From: Elusimicrobiota bacterium
GTDB lineage: Bacteria > Omnitrophota > Gorgyraeia > Zapsychrales > Fredricksoniimonadaceae
Length of the DNA stretch: 26,032 bases
Assembly: GCA_012514595.1 (NCBI GenBank)
Contig: JAAYZZ010000032.1
Location: forward strand, 1-26,032
Reading direction: 5' to 3'
Under the pieces are notes generated by a model. The model worked only from the letters and a program-made list of their open reading frames with translations. It did not search any database and had not been told where the DNA came from. Position numbers and translations under genes: made by a program. Shown one piece after another: positions 7,189 to 15,069 of the stretch. How positions within the stretch are numbered: the first letter of the stretch is position 1; the number at the start of each line of letters is the position of its first letter.

Positions 7189-7928
7189 CAAAACCTCCAG
7201 GTCACGCCCACGACACCGTTCACGAGGATATCCTCGTCCACGATCGGGCTCTTTCTGATCTCGGAGTCAAGCCGCTCCACGCCCAGGCGTGTCAGGACGA
7301 TCACGCGCCGATGGATCCCAAAGGCAAAGGTCACATCCCCGAAATAATTGAGCGCGCCTTCCGGAGCATACGCGGCCCGGTCCGCGCGCGTCTCACCGGG
7401 AAGGACCCCGTAGTAATAATCGATCATATCCCCGGACTGGAACCGCGCCCCTACCGACGGAGTGAGACGAAAATACTTTGAAGAGAACTCATGCGAGAAG
7501 GCCATCTGCACTTCCGTCCCGTCGTGCCGGGAGGAGATATCCTGAGAGACCCTGGTGCCGAGCGTGATCCCCGGAAGGAACGCCAGATCATAATCCAGCC
7601 CCAAGCCCCCGTCAAAGGACATCTCCCGGTCCTCCATACCGTTCAGGGCCGTGCTGTCATCCGAACTGTATCCCATGAACCGGGGCGCGACCAACACCCT
7701 CGCGCGCAACGTGTCGCGGTCATAAAAAACATATCCGGCCTCGACCCCCTTCACATAGAACCCATGGCTCTCGAGCTTGGCGATCGGGACCGGCTGCGCG
7801 GTCGTCCCGACCCCGCGATAGGGACTTTGAGAGATCACGACCCCTCCGCCGAGAAGCTGCATGTCCTCTTGCGCGAAAAGTGGAGCGGCAAAAAAAGTCA
7901 TCATCACCCAAAACAGAACTCTCTTCAT
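7188..7928 (-). CDS. MipA/OmpV-family outer-membrane beta-barrel protein
   Basis: From the ATG at 7928 (GGGGGAGG just upstream) the gene encodes 246 residues. A signal peptide 'MKRVLFWVMMTFFAAPLFA-QED' is followed by 'LGGGVVISQSPYRGVGTTAQPVPIAKLESHGFYVKG', which matches the opening of MipA/OmpV proteins (split here for length: GGGV...SPYRGV...PVP). Alternating strands continue to a terminal 'VVGVTWRF', with the final Phe expected for BAM-dependent barrels. The family has been linked to scaffolding murein enzymes (MipA) and to small-molecule or osmotic responses (OmpV). Its own extended -10 promoter is at 7962-7970. The 3' end carries the ribosome site of the following small ORF. Confidence 0.8.
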   Translation of the reverse strand: MKRVLFWVMMTFFAAPLFAQEDMQLLGGGVVISQSPYRGVGTTAQPVPIAKLESHGFYVKGVEAGYVFYDRDTLRARVLVAPRFMGYSSDDSTALNGMEDREMSFDGGLGLDYDLAFLPGITLGTRVSQDISSRHDGTEVQMAFSHEFSSKYFRLTPSVGARFQSGDMIDYYYGVLPGETRADRAAYAPEGALNYFGDVTFAFGIHRRVIVLTRLGVERLDSEIRKSPIVDEDILVNGVVGVTWRF

Positions 7929-7961
7929 ATCCTCCCCCTTTTGAACAAAAGAAACAGTGTC

Positions 7962-7970
7962 ACTATAACA
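7962..7970 (-). promoter_or_regulatory. Extended -10 promoter of the OmpV-like gene
   Basis: Minus strand TGT-TATAGT (7962-7970) is an extended -10 with no convincing -35. Predicted start near 7955 leaves a leader of about 27 bases with a GGGGGAGG ribosome site. Confidence 0.5.
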
Positions 7971-8041
7971 CAAAAGAGGAGAGACAGAACCGGGGGTTAC
8001 CAAAAAGATCGGGGATGAAAGGACGGCGGGTCTCTCCCTGT

Positions 8042-8064
8042 TGCTCAAGCCTGCAGCTTGAGCA
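8042..8064 (-). other. Perfect 9-bp stem hairpin spanning the pilT stop codon
   Basis: Arms 8042-8050 and 8056-8064 are perfectly complementary with a five-base loop. The hairpin covers the last codons and stop of the PilT-like gene. No U-tract follows in the transcript, so it is not a classic intrinsic terminator; an RNA-stability or 3'-end role is possible. Confidence 0.55.
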
Positions 8065-9124
8065 TTGAGGGATATTTGGCATGTGACCGTGCGACCTCCT
8101 CGGTGATGAGGCCGCGACGATAAAGATCGGACAAAGACTGTTCCATGGTCTGCATCCCCTCCCGGCCGGTCTCCATCTGCCCGCGGATCTCGGCCAGCGA
8201 GTTGCGGCGGATGAGATTGCGGACCGCGAGATTCGCGACCAGGACCTCGGAGGACAGGACACGGCCGGTCCCGTGACGTTCCGGCAGAAGGTTCTGCCCC
8301 ACGACGGCGAGGAGGTTCTCGGCCAACTGCACGCGGATCTGGTTCTGCTTGTCCCCGGGATAAACGTCAATGATGCGATTGATCGCCTCAATGGTGTCCG
8401 GCGAATGGAGGGTGGCGATCACAAGGTGCCCCGTCTCGGCCGCGGTGAGCGCCATCGAGATGGAATCCAGGTCCCGCATCTCACCTACGACGACCACATC
8501 CGGGTCCTGACGAAGCGCATGCTTGAGGCCCGACCCGAACGACACGGTGTCGCTCCCCACCTCACGCTGAACGATCAGACTGCGTTTGGATTGAAAAACG
8601 AATTCGATCGGATCCTCGACGGTGATGATCTTGGCCTGGCGGTTCTGGTTGATATACTCGACGAGATGCACCATGGTCGTCGTCTTGCCCATCCCGGCAC
8701 GCCCAACGATGAGGAAAAACCCGGCCCGACGCATGGCCAGGTCCTTGGCCACAAGAGGCACCCCCAACTGCTCGAGGGATTTCATGAGGCTGGGCATGAT
8801 GCGGATCGTCATGGCGATGTGCCCCTTCTCAAGGTGCACGTTCACGCGGAAATAGAAATCGTTGGAATAATAGTACGAGAAATCGAGATCGCGGGTCTCC
8901 TCGAACTGCGCCTTCTGCCGTTCGGTGAGCATCTCATAGATCACATCCTGAAGGTAGGACTCCTCAAAAGGCGGGAGGTCCATCGGGGTCAGGACCCCCT
9001 GGATGCGGTAAATAGGCGGACGCCCGACCGCCAAATGAAGGTCCGAGGCATGACGGCCGATCGCCAGATCAAGATACTGCTTGATCCGCACATGGGATCT
9101 TCTATCCAGTTCCGGTGAATTCAT
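8045..9124 (-). CDS. pilT: PilT/PilU-like type IV pilus retraction ATPase
   Basis: The 359-residue protein has the PilT layout: an N-terminal PAS-like domain ('ASDLHLAVGRPPIYRIQGVL', about 26-45) then a RecA-like ATPase domain. Walker A reads 'GRAGMGKTT' (141-149), where PilT normally has GPTGSGKST. The Asp box is 'TVEDPIEF', Walker B 'VVVVGEMRDLDS', and the His box 'LVIATLHS' ends in Ser-Pro where Thr-Asn is usual. The motor normally depolymerises pilins from the inner-membrane face. I start at ATG 9124 because the promoter at 9151-9180 excludes the in-frame ATG at 9160. No other pilus genes are visible. Confidence 0.88.
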   Translation of the reverse strand: MNSPELDRRSHVRIKQYLDLAIGRHASDLHLAVGRPPIYRIQGVLTPMDLPPFEESYLQDVIYEMLTERQKAQFEETRDLDFSYYYSNDFYFRVNVHLEKGHIAMTIRIMPSLMKSLEQLGVPLVAKDLAMRRAGFFLIVGRAGMGKTTTMVHLVEYINQNRQAKIITVEDPIEFVFQSKRSLIVQREVGSDTVSFGSGLKHALRQDPDVVVVGEMRDLDSISMALTAAETGHLVIATLHSPDTIEAINRIIDVYPGDKQNQIRVQLAENLLAVVGQNLLPERHGTGRVLSSEVLVANLAVRNLIRRNSLAEIRGQMETGREGMQTMEQSLSDLYRRGLITEEVARSHAKYPSMLKLQA

Positions 9125-9150
9125 AGACCTACCCGTCCCCTCCGGGACCA

Positions 9151-9180
9151 AATATAGCATATTTATTAGAGAAAAAACAA
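9151..9180 (-). promoter_or_regulatory. Promoter of the PilT-like gene
   Basis: On the minus strand TTGTTT (9175-9180), an 18-base spacer and an extended -10 TGC-TATATT (9151-9156 for the hexamer) are visible in an AT-rich gap. Predicted start is near 9144, so translation must begin at 9124. Confidence 0.65.
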
Positions 9181-9181
9181 G

Positions 9182-10051
9182 TTACGGTGAAAGTCCCGGA
9201 ACGGAAAAGGAAGACCTCTCCGGATCCAGAGATGCCGTAACTTTGGTAAAGACAGGGGCTTTGATCACAATGAGATACGGAATATGCCCCGGACCGGCAT
9301 CAATATGTCCGCTCATCCGGCCCTCTTTCACCTCTTCAGTCCCCAATCGAGCGTAGGGACGGATAAGGACCACCTCCCGCTCTCCCACCCCCGGCACCCG
9401 GAGGGAGGACCTGCGGGAGGCGACCAGAAAGACCTGGTAATTCTTCTCGCTGTTACAGACCGGGATCTCATAGGAGACCCCGGGGGCCATTTCCCTCAAG
9501 CGCGCCACATACGCCGCGGTGATCGTGTCCTGCACATCCGGAGGGACAGAAAACGTCTTCTCTGATCCGTCGGTCGCACTGACAAAATGCGCCACATGAC
9601 CTTCCTGATCGAAATCCGTGACCGCATCCTTTTCATACCCTCCCTCGCGACGGTGCACCTCATGGCGGAGCGTATGCAGTCTCTCAACGTCGAGATAGGA
9701 GACATACCGGTCCTCGACCCGATAAAGGGCCGAACAGATTCCTGTCGTGCGGGCCGTCACCTCGATCCGGTAGACGGGACGTCCCCGCAGCGTCTCGACG
9801 CCCTTGATCTCGCTGATGATCTCCCCGGCCGGGATCGACAGCCACTTGACGCGAAAGACGAGGCGTTCCATCTGTGGCAGCATCCAGGATGTGCCCGACG
9901 GGTCGGCCCCGGAAAGGATCGCCACAGACCCCCCCGGCGCCTCGAGCCCCGGCCCGGGCCCGGAGCATCCGCCGAAGGAGGACGCCATCAAGATCGCGCC
10001 GAACACGGCACGAGAAACCTTTCGGATTTTTCGAAAAACGATTGTCCTCAC
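9182..10051 (-). CDS. DUF3108-domain protein, probable lipoprotein
   Basis: The 289-residue protein begins at a GTG with a basic N-terminus, a short hydrophobic segment and 'MASSFGGCSG', a possible lipobox with Cys near residue 29. The rest contains the DUF3108 pattern: 'MERLVFRVKWLSIPAGEI' (about 60-78), 'GRPVYRIEVTARTTG', 'DRYVSYLD' and later 'EREVVLIRPYARLG'. DUF3108 proteins are exported beta-rich proteins of unknown function, often next to envelope or pilus genes. It is divergent from phoH; only 65 bases separate the starts. The GTG start is uncertain because the ribosome site is weak (GGGGA). Confidence 0.78.
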   Translation of the reverse strand: MRTIVFRKIRKVSRAVFGAILMASSFGGCSGPGPGLEAPGGSVAILSGADPSGTSWMLPQMERLVFRVKWLSIPAGEIISEIKGVETLRGRPVYRIEVTARTTGICSALYRVEDRYVSYLDVERLHTLRHEVHRREGGYEKDAVTDFDQEGHVAHFVSATDGSEKTFSVPPDVQDTITAAYVARLREMAPGVSYEIPVCNSEKNYQVFLVASRRSSLRVPGVGEREVVLIRPYARLGTEEVKEGRMSGHIDAGPGHIPYLIVIKAPVFTKVTASLDPERSSFSVPGLSP

Positions 10052-10069
10052 TCCGTCGTCCCCTATAAT
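10042..10069 (+). promoter_or_regulatory. Promoter of the PhoH-like gene
   Basis: TTGTCC (10042-10047) and TATAAT (10064-10069) are 16 bases apart. Predicted start near 10076 gives a leader of about 40 bases before the ATG at 10117. The -35 element overlaps the start of the divergent DUF3108 gene. Confidence 0.7.
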
Positions 10070-10116
10070 TGAAGAGCGGCCGAAACCTTTTACTATCCTA
10101 CCAACAGGACCCCATC

Positions 10117-11451
10117 ATGCCTGAAAAAAAGACAAAACTTTTCGTCCTCGACACCAACGTCATCCTGCACGACGCCTCCTGCATCTACGAATTCGACGAA
10201 CACGATGTGGCGATCCCCATCACGGTGATCGAAGAGCTCGACAAGTTCAAAAAGGGGAACGAGACCCTCAATTTCCAGGCCCGGCATTTCCTCAAAGAGA
10301 TCGACAAGATCACCTCCGACGGGATCTTTAACGGAGGGGTTCCGATCGGGAAGAACAAAGGGACCCTCTCGATCCGCCTGACACGGAAATTCCACCCGGA
10401 CCTCAAGCCCAATTTCGACGAAGGGACCCCGGACCACCGGATCCTCAACACCGCCTACACCCTCTCCAAGGAACAGCCGACGCGCGAAGTGGTCCTGGTC
10501 ACCAAAGACGTGAACCTCCGGGTCAAGGCGAAATCGGTCCGGCTCAAGGCCGAGGATTACCGCACCGACCATGTGAAGGACATCTCCACGATCTACAAAG
10601 GCTACCGCTTCGAGGAGAACGTCTCCAGGAGCGTCATCGACAAGCTGATCCACGACAAGGCCGGGGTTCCTCCCAAGATGTTCCATTCCCGCCGGAAATT
10701 CCTGCCGAACGAATATGTGGTCGCGCGCAACAAGGAATCCTCCGCCCTGGGATCCGTGGACCCGCAGGACATGATGATCAAGCACGTCACCAAGGTCAAT
10801 GCCTCGGGGATCAAACCGCGCAACGTGGAACAGGCCTTTGCGCTCCACGCGCTTTTGGATGAGAACATCCGGCTGGTGACCGTCTCAGGAAAGGCGGGGA
10901 CGGGAAAAACGCTTCTCGCGCTCGCCGCGGCCCTTGAACGGCGCGACAACTACAAACAGGTCTTCCTGGCACGGCCCATCGTCGCCCTCTCCAACCGGGA
11001 CCTCGGATTCCTTCCGGGGAGCGTGGATGAGAAAATCGGCCCCTACATGCAGCCCCTCTACGACAATCTCGGCGTGATCCAGGACAAGACGATCGAAAGC
11101 CCCGAACGCCGCGGGAAGAAATTCCAAAAGATGCTCGATGAAGAGAAGCTCGTGATCGCGCCTTTGGCCTACATCCGCGGGCGGTCTTTGGTCGACACCT
11201 ATTTTATCGTCGATGAGGCGCAGAACCTGACACCTCACGAGATGAAGACGATCATCACGCGCGCGGGTGAGAACACCAAGATGGTCTTCACCGGCGACAT
11301 CTTCCAGATCGACCATCCGTATCTCGACATCTATTCGAACGGATTGAGCTATCTCATCGACAAGATGCAGGGCCAGAAGATCTACACCCACATCTTCCTC
11401 GAGAAGGGCGAACGGAGCGAGCTGGCGGAACTGGCGAGCGATCTGCTGTAA
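10117..11451 (+). CDS. PIN-PhoH family ATPase (PhoH2/YlaK type)
   Basis: The 444-residue protein fuses an N-terminal PIN nuclease domain to a C-terminal PhoH ATPase/helicase-like domain. The PIN part shows 'FVLDTNVILHD' (about 8-18), 'ITVIEELDKFKKG', 'TPDHRILNTAY' and 'LVTKDVNLRVKA', giving the acidic metal site. The PhoH part has Walker A 'SGKAGTGKTLLALA', 'ARPIVALSNRDLGFLPG', Walker B 'TYFIVDEAQNLTPHEMKTIITRAG' and 'TGDIFQIDHPYLD'. PhoH2 proteins act as RNA-unwinding nucleases in related bacteria. ATG 10117 is chosen because AGGA sits eight bases upstream. An earlier in-frame start at 10069 lies within the promoter. Confidence 0.95.
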   Translation: MPEKKTKLFVLDTNVILHDASCIYEFDEHDVAIPITVIEELDKFKKGNETLNFQARHFLKEIDKITSDGIFNGGVPIGKNKGTLSIRLTRKFHPDLKPNFDEGTPDHRILNTAYTLSKEQPTREVVLVTKDVNLRVKAKSVRLKAEDYRTDHVKDISTIYKGYRFEENVSRSVIDKLIHDKAGVPPKMFHSRRKFLPNEYVVARNKESSALGSVDPQDMMIKHVTKVNASGIKPRNVEQAFALHALLDENIRLVTVSGKAGTGKTLLALAAALERRDNYKQVFLARPIVALSNRDLGFLPGSVDEKIGPYMQPLYDNLGVIQDKTIESPERRGKKFQKMLDEEKLVIAPLAYIRGRSLVDTYFIVDEAQNLTPHEMKTIITRAGENTKMVFTGDIFQIDHPYLDIYSNGLSYLIDKMQGQKIYTHIFLEKGERSELAELASDLL

Positions 11452-11536
11452 AGGGGAACAAGAGAGCGTTTTTTATTTCCAGATGGCTCTATGCGAGGAA
11501 AAACCCTGCGCTCGAGATAAGACGCCATTTTTCGTG

Positions 11537-11603
11537 ACAAGTAACAAGGGACAAGTGACACGGAAGACATCGGCCTTCTCCGTGTCACCTGTCCCTTGTC
11601 CCT
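11537..11603. repeat. Heptamer-built inverted repeat between convergent genes
   Basis: The left arm is a run of seven-base units ACAAGTA, ACAAGGG, ACAAGTG and ACACGGA (11537-11564). The right arm contains TGTCACC, TGTCCCT and TGTCCCT (11583-11603). Folding pairs 11540-11563 with 11580-11603 at 21 of 24 positions around a 16-base loop. It includes the stop codon of the flavoprotein gene on the minus strand. It sits between convergent genes and could act as a bidirectional terminator or transcription barrier, although neither side is followed by a U-tract. Its simple repetitive make-up suggests a dispersed genomic repeat. Confidence 0.7.
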
Positions 11604-12822
11604 ATTTCTTACTCCTCAAGATCCCCTGCGCGGCCGCGACCCCCGAAGCCCAGGCCCACTGGAGATTGAACCCGCCGACGCGCCCTGCAACGTCCAGGAC
11701 CTCTCCAGCGAAGAAAAGCCCGGACTGTTTACGCGATTCCAGGGTCGCGCCGTGAAGTTCCCGAAGGTCCACGCCGCCTGTCGTGATCTCAGCCTTGTCA
11801 AAACCTGCCGTGGCGCGGACCGAAAGATCCTGCTCCTTCAAGAGTCCCAGGACCCTTTTCCTGTCCTCCCGGCGCAGAAGATTGGCAGGCCCCTCGACGT
11901 TGATCCGAGCCTGCTCGACCAGGAATCCCGCAAGTCTCCGGGGGATCACACCCGACAGCCGCGCGAAGATCCCGGCACGGGAAGCATCATCCATCAGGAC
12001 CCTCTCGATCTCATCCGATGGGATCGCGGGAACAAGATCGGCCGTGACCTTTCGGTCCCGGGACGCACGCTCCCAGTCGCCCCCCATTTCCAACGCCACG
12101 GGACCGCTGAATCCTTCGTGCGTAAAGAGAAAACTCCCGGAACGCTCTCCCGTTTTCTTGCCGCCCGACCAAAGACTGAGCCGCACCGAGAGGGTCAGTC
12201 CTGCGAGCATGGCGTAAGCCTTGTCCCGGGTCAAGAGCGGCACAAGCCCCGGCGCAGGAGCGACAAGAGTGTGGCCGAACCGGCGCGCGATCTCAAAACC
12301 GGCCCCCGTCGATCCCGTGGAGGGATAGGACAGACCTCCGGTCCCAACAAGAACGGCGCGGGCAGAGAACACCCCCGCCCCTGCGCGGACATGGAAAATG
12401 CCGGCCTGAAAAGAAATATCGAGGACCGGCGCCTCGCACAAGACGCGCGCCCCGGCCCCGACCGCCGCGTTCATCAAGGCGTCGACGATCTGTCCGGCAC
12501 GCCCGTCGGCCGTGAAATATTTCCCGTCCTCCTCGCAAACGAGCGCGACACCGGCCCGTTCAAAGAAAGAGACCGCCTTCTGCGGCGGAAAGACCTGAAG
12601 GACATGGCGAAGGGTCCGGGGATCACGCGTCGTGTAATCTTCCGCACCGACGGATGCGTTCGTCAGATTGCAGCGTCCGCCTCCGGTGATCAGAAGTTTC
12701 CTGGCCGGACGCTTCTGGCCCTCCAGGACCAGGACCCGGCGGTCCTTGCCCCCCAGCTCCGCAGCGGCGATCAGGCCCGCAGCCCCCGCCCCGACAATGA
12801 TCGCATCCCAGATATCCGGCAT
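11602..12822 (-). CDS. HI0933/YhiN-family FAD flavoprotein
   Basis: The 406-residue protein opens with a dinucleotide-binding motif 'DAIIVGAGAAGLIAAAELG' (about 5-23) and 'VLVLEGQKRPARKLLITGGGRCNLTN', the signature of the HI0933 (YhiN) group of putative oxidoreductases. The C-terminal FAD-binding block is 'TTGGVDLREL' ... 'LFFAGEVLDVAGRVGGFNLQWAWASG'. The reaction is not known. I choose ATG 12822, five bases after a GAGG ribosome site that follows the DUF486 stop; a GTG at 12825 is possible. The two genes are nearly contiguous and probably co-transcribed. The stop codon lies in the right arm of the repeat at 11537-11603. Confidence 0.92.
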   Translation of the reverse strand: MPDIWDAIIVGAGAAGLIAAAELGGKDRRVLVLEGQKRPARKLLITGGGRCNLTNASVGAEDYTTRDPRTLRHVLQVFPPQKAVSFFERAGVALVCEEDGKYFTADGRAGQIVDALMNAAVGAGARVLCEAPVLDISFQAGIFHVRAGAGVFSARAVLVGTGGLSYPSTGSTGAGFEIARRFGHTLVAPAPGLVPLLTRDKAYAMLAGLTLSVRLSLWSGGKKTGERSGSFLFTHEGFSGPVALEMGGDWERASRDRKVTADLVPAIPSDEIERVLMDDASRAGIFARLSGVIPRRLAGFLVEQARINVEGPANLLRREDRKRVLGLLKEQDLSVRATAGFDKAEITTGGVDLRELHGATLESRKQSGLFFAGEVLDVAGRVGGFNLQWAWASGVAAAQGILRSKK

Positions 12823-12829
12823 CACTCCC

Positions 12830-13159
12830 TCACCACTTCTTGAAGATCACAAAGACGGCCGCGACGATCAGAACGAACCCCAAAAGATAATTCCACCGGA
12901 ACGGCTCACGCAGATACAGGACGGAGAATCCGCAAAAGACCAAAAGCGTAATGACCTCCTGGATGGTCTTGAGCTGGACCGTCGAGAATGTCCCGGACCC
13001 CCAGCGGTTGGCGGGGACCATCAGACAATATTCGAAGAAGGCGATCCCCCAGCTCACCAGGATCACCGCCCAGAGCGGCTGATCCTTGAACTTGAGATGT
13101 CCGTACCAGGCAAAGGTCATAAAGATATTGGACAGCACCAAAAGAGCGATCGTCATCAT
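12830..13159 (-). CDS. DUF486 (DMT-type) small membrane protein
   Basis: From the ATG at 13159 (GGAG about seven bases upstream) this encodes 109 residues with four membrane segments, the size expected of DUF486. Typical pieces are 'SNIFMTFAWYGHLK', 'SWGIAFFEYCLMVPANRWG', 'FSTVQLKTIQEVITLLVF' and 'VLYLREPFRWNYLLGF'. The family belongs to the drug/metabolite transporter superfamily; no substrate is established. A start at 13228 would add 23 residues unlike the family. It is divergent from the SulP gene and runs into the flavoprotein gene with seven bases between. Confidence 0.92.
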   Translation of the reverse strand: MMTIALLVLSNIFMTFAWYGHLKFKDQPLWAVILVSWGIAFFEYCLMVPANRWGSGTFSTVQLKTIQEVITLLVFCGFSVLYLREPFRWNYLLGFVLIVAAVFVIFKKW

Positions 13160-13263
13160 GTCTCTTCTCCTTTTAGGATGGAACCCCATGATTCTACACA
13201 AAAAAAAGGCCACCTCCCCTCTTTTCACTATTTTCTAAATTTTATTCCATTCAAAAAAACCCA

Positions 13264-13272
13264 TGCTATAAT
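13264..13272 (+). promoter_or_regulatory. Extended -10 promoter of the SulP gene
   Basis: TGC-TATAAT is a perfect extended -10. A -35 is weak (TTCCAT at 13245-13250, 16-base spacer). Predicted start near 13279 gives a leader of about 120 bases if translation starts at 13401. Confidence 0.6.
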
Positions 13273-13307
13273 TCCGGACTAAATCCTCCATTCGACGGTG
13301 CGTGTCC

Positions 13308-13378
13308 GGACGACCTGGAACGTCCTCCGGCCAACACACTCTACGGACACCTTGTCCGCCACAGACCCTCCCCGGGTC
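13308..13378 (+). other. Structured 5' leader of the SulP gene (three predicted hairpins)
   Basis: Three short hairpins follow the promoter: GGACG/CGTCC (13308-13312 with 13321-13325), CGGACA/TGTCCG with a three-base loop (13344-13358) and GACCC/GGGTC (13364-13378). Translation of this stretch gives a Pro/Gly/Ser/Thr-rich sequence unlike SulP N-termini. No known riboswitch class is recognised. Confidence 0.4.
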
Positions 13379-13400
13379 CGCCGAACGCGATCCTAAAAAA

Positions 13401-15068
13401 GTGAAGAACAGAACATTCGAACCCAAGATCATCTCGGTCTTACGGGAAGGATATGGCCTCGCTCCCTTCCTTAACGACCTCATCGCCGGTCTCATCGTAG
13501 GGATCGTGGCCCTGCCTTTGTCGATCGCCTTTGCGATCGCCTCCGGCGTCCGGCCGGAACAGGGTCTCATCACGGCCTTCGTGGCCGGAGTCGCCATCTC
13601 TGTCTTCTCCGGGAGCCGGGTCCAGATCGGCGGACCGACAGGGGCCTTCATCATCATCGTCTTCAATATCGTTCAGCAATACGGCTACGACGGGCTGGCG
13701 ACCGCGACCCTTATGGCCGGGATCCTTCTTGTCGCCATGGGCGCGATGCGCCTGGGGGACATCATCAAATACATCCCCTATCCGGTGACGGTCGGCTTCA
13801 CAAGCGGTATCGCGCTGGTCATTTTCACGACGCAGGTCCCGGACTTTCTGGGCCTCCGCCTTGAGGCGGTTCCGGAACACTTCACGGACAAATGGCTCAC
13901 CTACGCCCATCATCTTCCGACGGTCAATTTCGCGGCGCTTCTCCTGGCGCTGCTCACGGTCCTCATCATCATCGTCTGGCCCCGGATCACCAAAAGGATC
14001 CCCGGGACCATGGTCGCGATCGTGATCACGACCGCGCTGGCCCACATCTTTCATCTCCCGGTCGAGACCATCACGAGCCGCTTCGGGGAGATCGCCGGAC
14101 ACTTTCCGGCCCCCCATCTTCCCAAGATCTCCCTGGGGCTTGTGTCCCATCTGGCCTCTCCGGCCCTGACGATCGCGCTCCTCGCGGGGATCGAGTCTCT
14201 CCTCTCGGCCGTCGTGGCGGACGGGATGATCGGGACCCGACACCGCTCCAATATGGAACTGATCGCCCAGGGGATCGCCAATATCCTTGTTCCTTTCTTC
14301 CAGGGCATCCCCGCGACCGGCGCGATCGCACGCACCGCGACCAACATCAAGAACGGCGGACGCACGCCCTTCGCCGGCATCATCCACGCGATCGCGATCC
14401 TGGCCCTGTTCCTCTTCTGTGGAAAATGGGCCGGACTCATCCCCATGGCCACCCTCGCCGGTATCCTCGTCGTTGTGGCCTATAATATGAGCGAATGGCG
14501 GCATTTCCGCAAACTCCTCAAAAGCCCCCGGGGGGATGTCCTTGTCCTTCTCTTGACCTTTGGACTGACCGTGCTCGTGGATCTGACCGTCGCGATCGAG
14601 GTCGGGGTCGTCCTCGCGGCCTTTCTCTTCATGCACCGCATGGCCGAGATCACGCACTTTGATATTGTGGAAGACGACGGGAAGAACGGACGGCCTCACG
14701 AATATGCGGGTATACCCGAGGGAGTGGAGATCTTCGAGATCAACGGACCCTTCTTTTTTGGAGCCGCGGACAAATTCCGGGACACGATCACAAGCTTCAA
14801 GAAGAAACCCAAGGTCCTCATCCTTCGCATGAGCGCGGTCCCGGCGATCGATGCAACGGCCATGACCTCCTTGGAGCGCCTGATCGATGCCTGTGAGGCG
14901 GACGGGACAAAAACGATCATCGCGGGCGTGAACCGGCGGGTCTTCCGGACATTGCGGCATACAGGTCTGACCGAACGGATCGGGACCGAGAACATTCTCC
15001 CCGATGTCCAGCTCGCCCTGGCCCGTGCGATCATCATCGTCGACGGACCGGAAGGCCGCCCCGCCTAG
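13401..15068 (+). CDS. SulP/SLC26-family anion transporter with STAS domain
   Basis: The 555-residue protein (from GTG 13401) starts 'KNRTFEPKIISVLREGYGLAPFLNDLIAGLIVGIVALP', followed by 'GVRPEQGLITAFVAGVAISVFSGSRVQIGGPTGAF', both typical of SulP. Roughly 10-14 membrane helices fill residues 20-420, and a cytoplasmic STAS domain follows (about 440-550; 'VEIFEINGPFFFGAADKF', 'PAIDATAMTSLERL'). Substrates in this family include sulfate and bicarbonate; the sequence does not show which. No carbonic anhydrase or sulfur-assimilation gene is adjacent. The start is uncertain: no clear ribosome site precedes 13401, and in-frame GTG 13302 would add 33 unlikely residues. Confidence 0.93.
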   Translation: MKNRTFEPKIISVLREGYGLAPFLNDLIAGLIVGIVALPLSIAFAIASGVRPEQGLITAFVAGVAISVFSGSRVQIGGPTGAFIIIVFNIVQQYGYDGLATATLMAGILLVAMGAMRLGDIIKYIPYPVTVGFTSGIALVIFTTQVPDFLGLRLEAVPEHFTDKWLTYAHHLPTVNFAALLLALLTVLIIIVWPRITKRIPGTMVAIVITTALAHIFHLPVETITSRFGEIAGHFPAPHLPKISLGLVSHLASPALTIALLAGIESLLSAVVADGMIGTRHRSNMELIAQGIANILVPFFQGIPATGAIARTATNIKNGGRTPFAGIIHAIAILALFLFCGKWAGLIPMATLAGILVVVAYNMSEWRHFRKLLKSPRGDVLVLLLTFGLTVLVDLTVAIEVGVVLAAFLFMHRMAEITHFDIVEDDGKNGRPHEYAGIPEGVEIFEINGPFFFGAADKFRDTITSFKKKPKVLILRMSAVPAIDATAMTSLERLIDACEADGTKTIIAGVNRRVFRTLRHTGLTERIGTENILPDVQLALARAIIIVDGPEGRPA

Positions 15069-15069
15069 A

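Noticed and set aside
7070..7258. A 62-codon plus-strand frame near the trxA promoter
   Set aside because: It overlaps the better-supported minus-strand 42-codon ORF and the end of the OmpV-like gene. Composition is Arg/Pro/Ser-rich with no ribosome site.
11596..12843. A 415-codon open frame on the plus strand
   Set aside because: Antisense to the HI0933-type flavoprotein, whose FAD motifs are intact. The plus frame shows only Arg/Pro/Asp-rich sequence.
13440..14960. A 506-codon open frame on the minus strand
   Set aside because: Antisense to the SulP gene. It is Asp/Arg/Gly/Glu-rich with no motif and no ribosome site.
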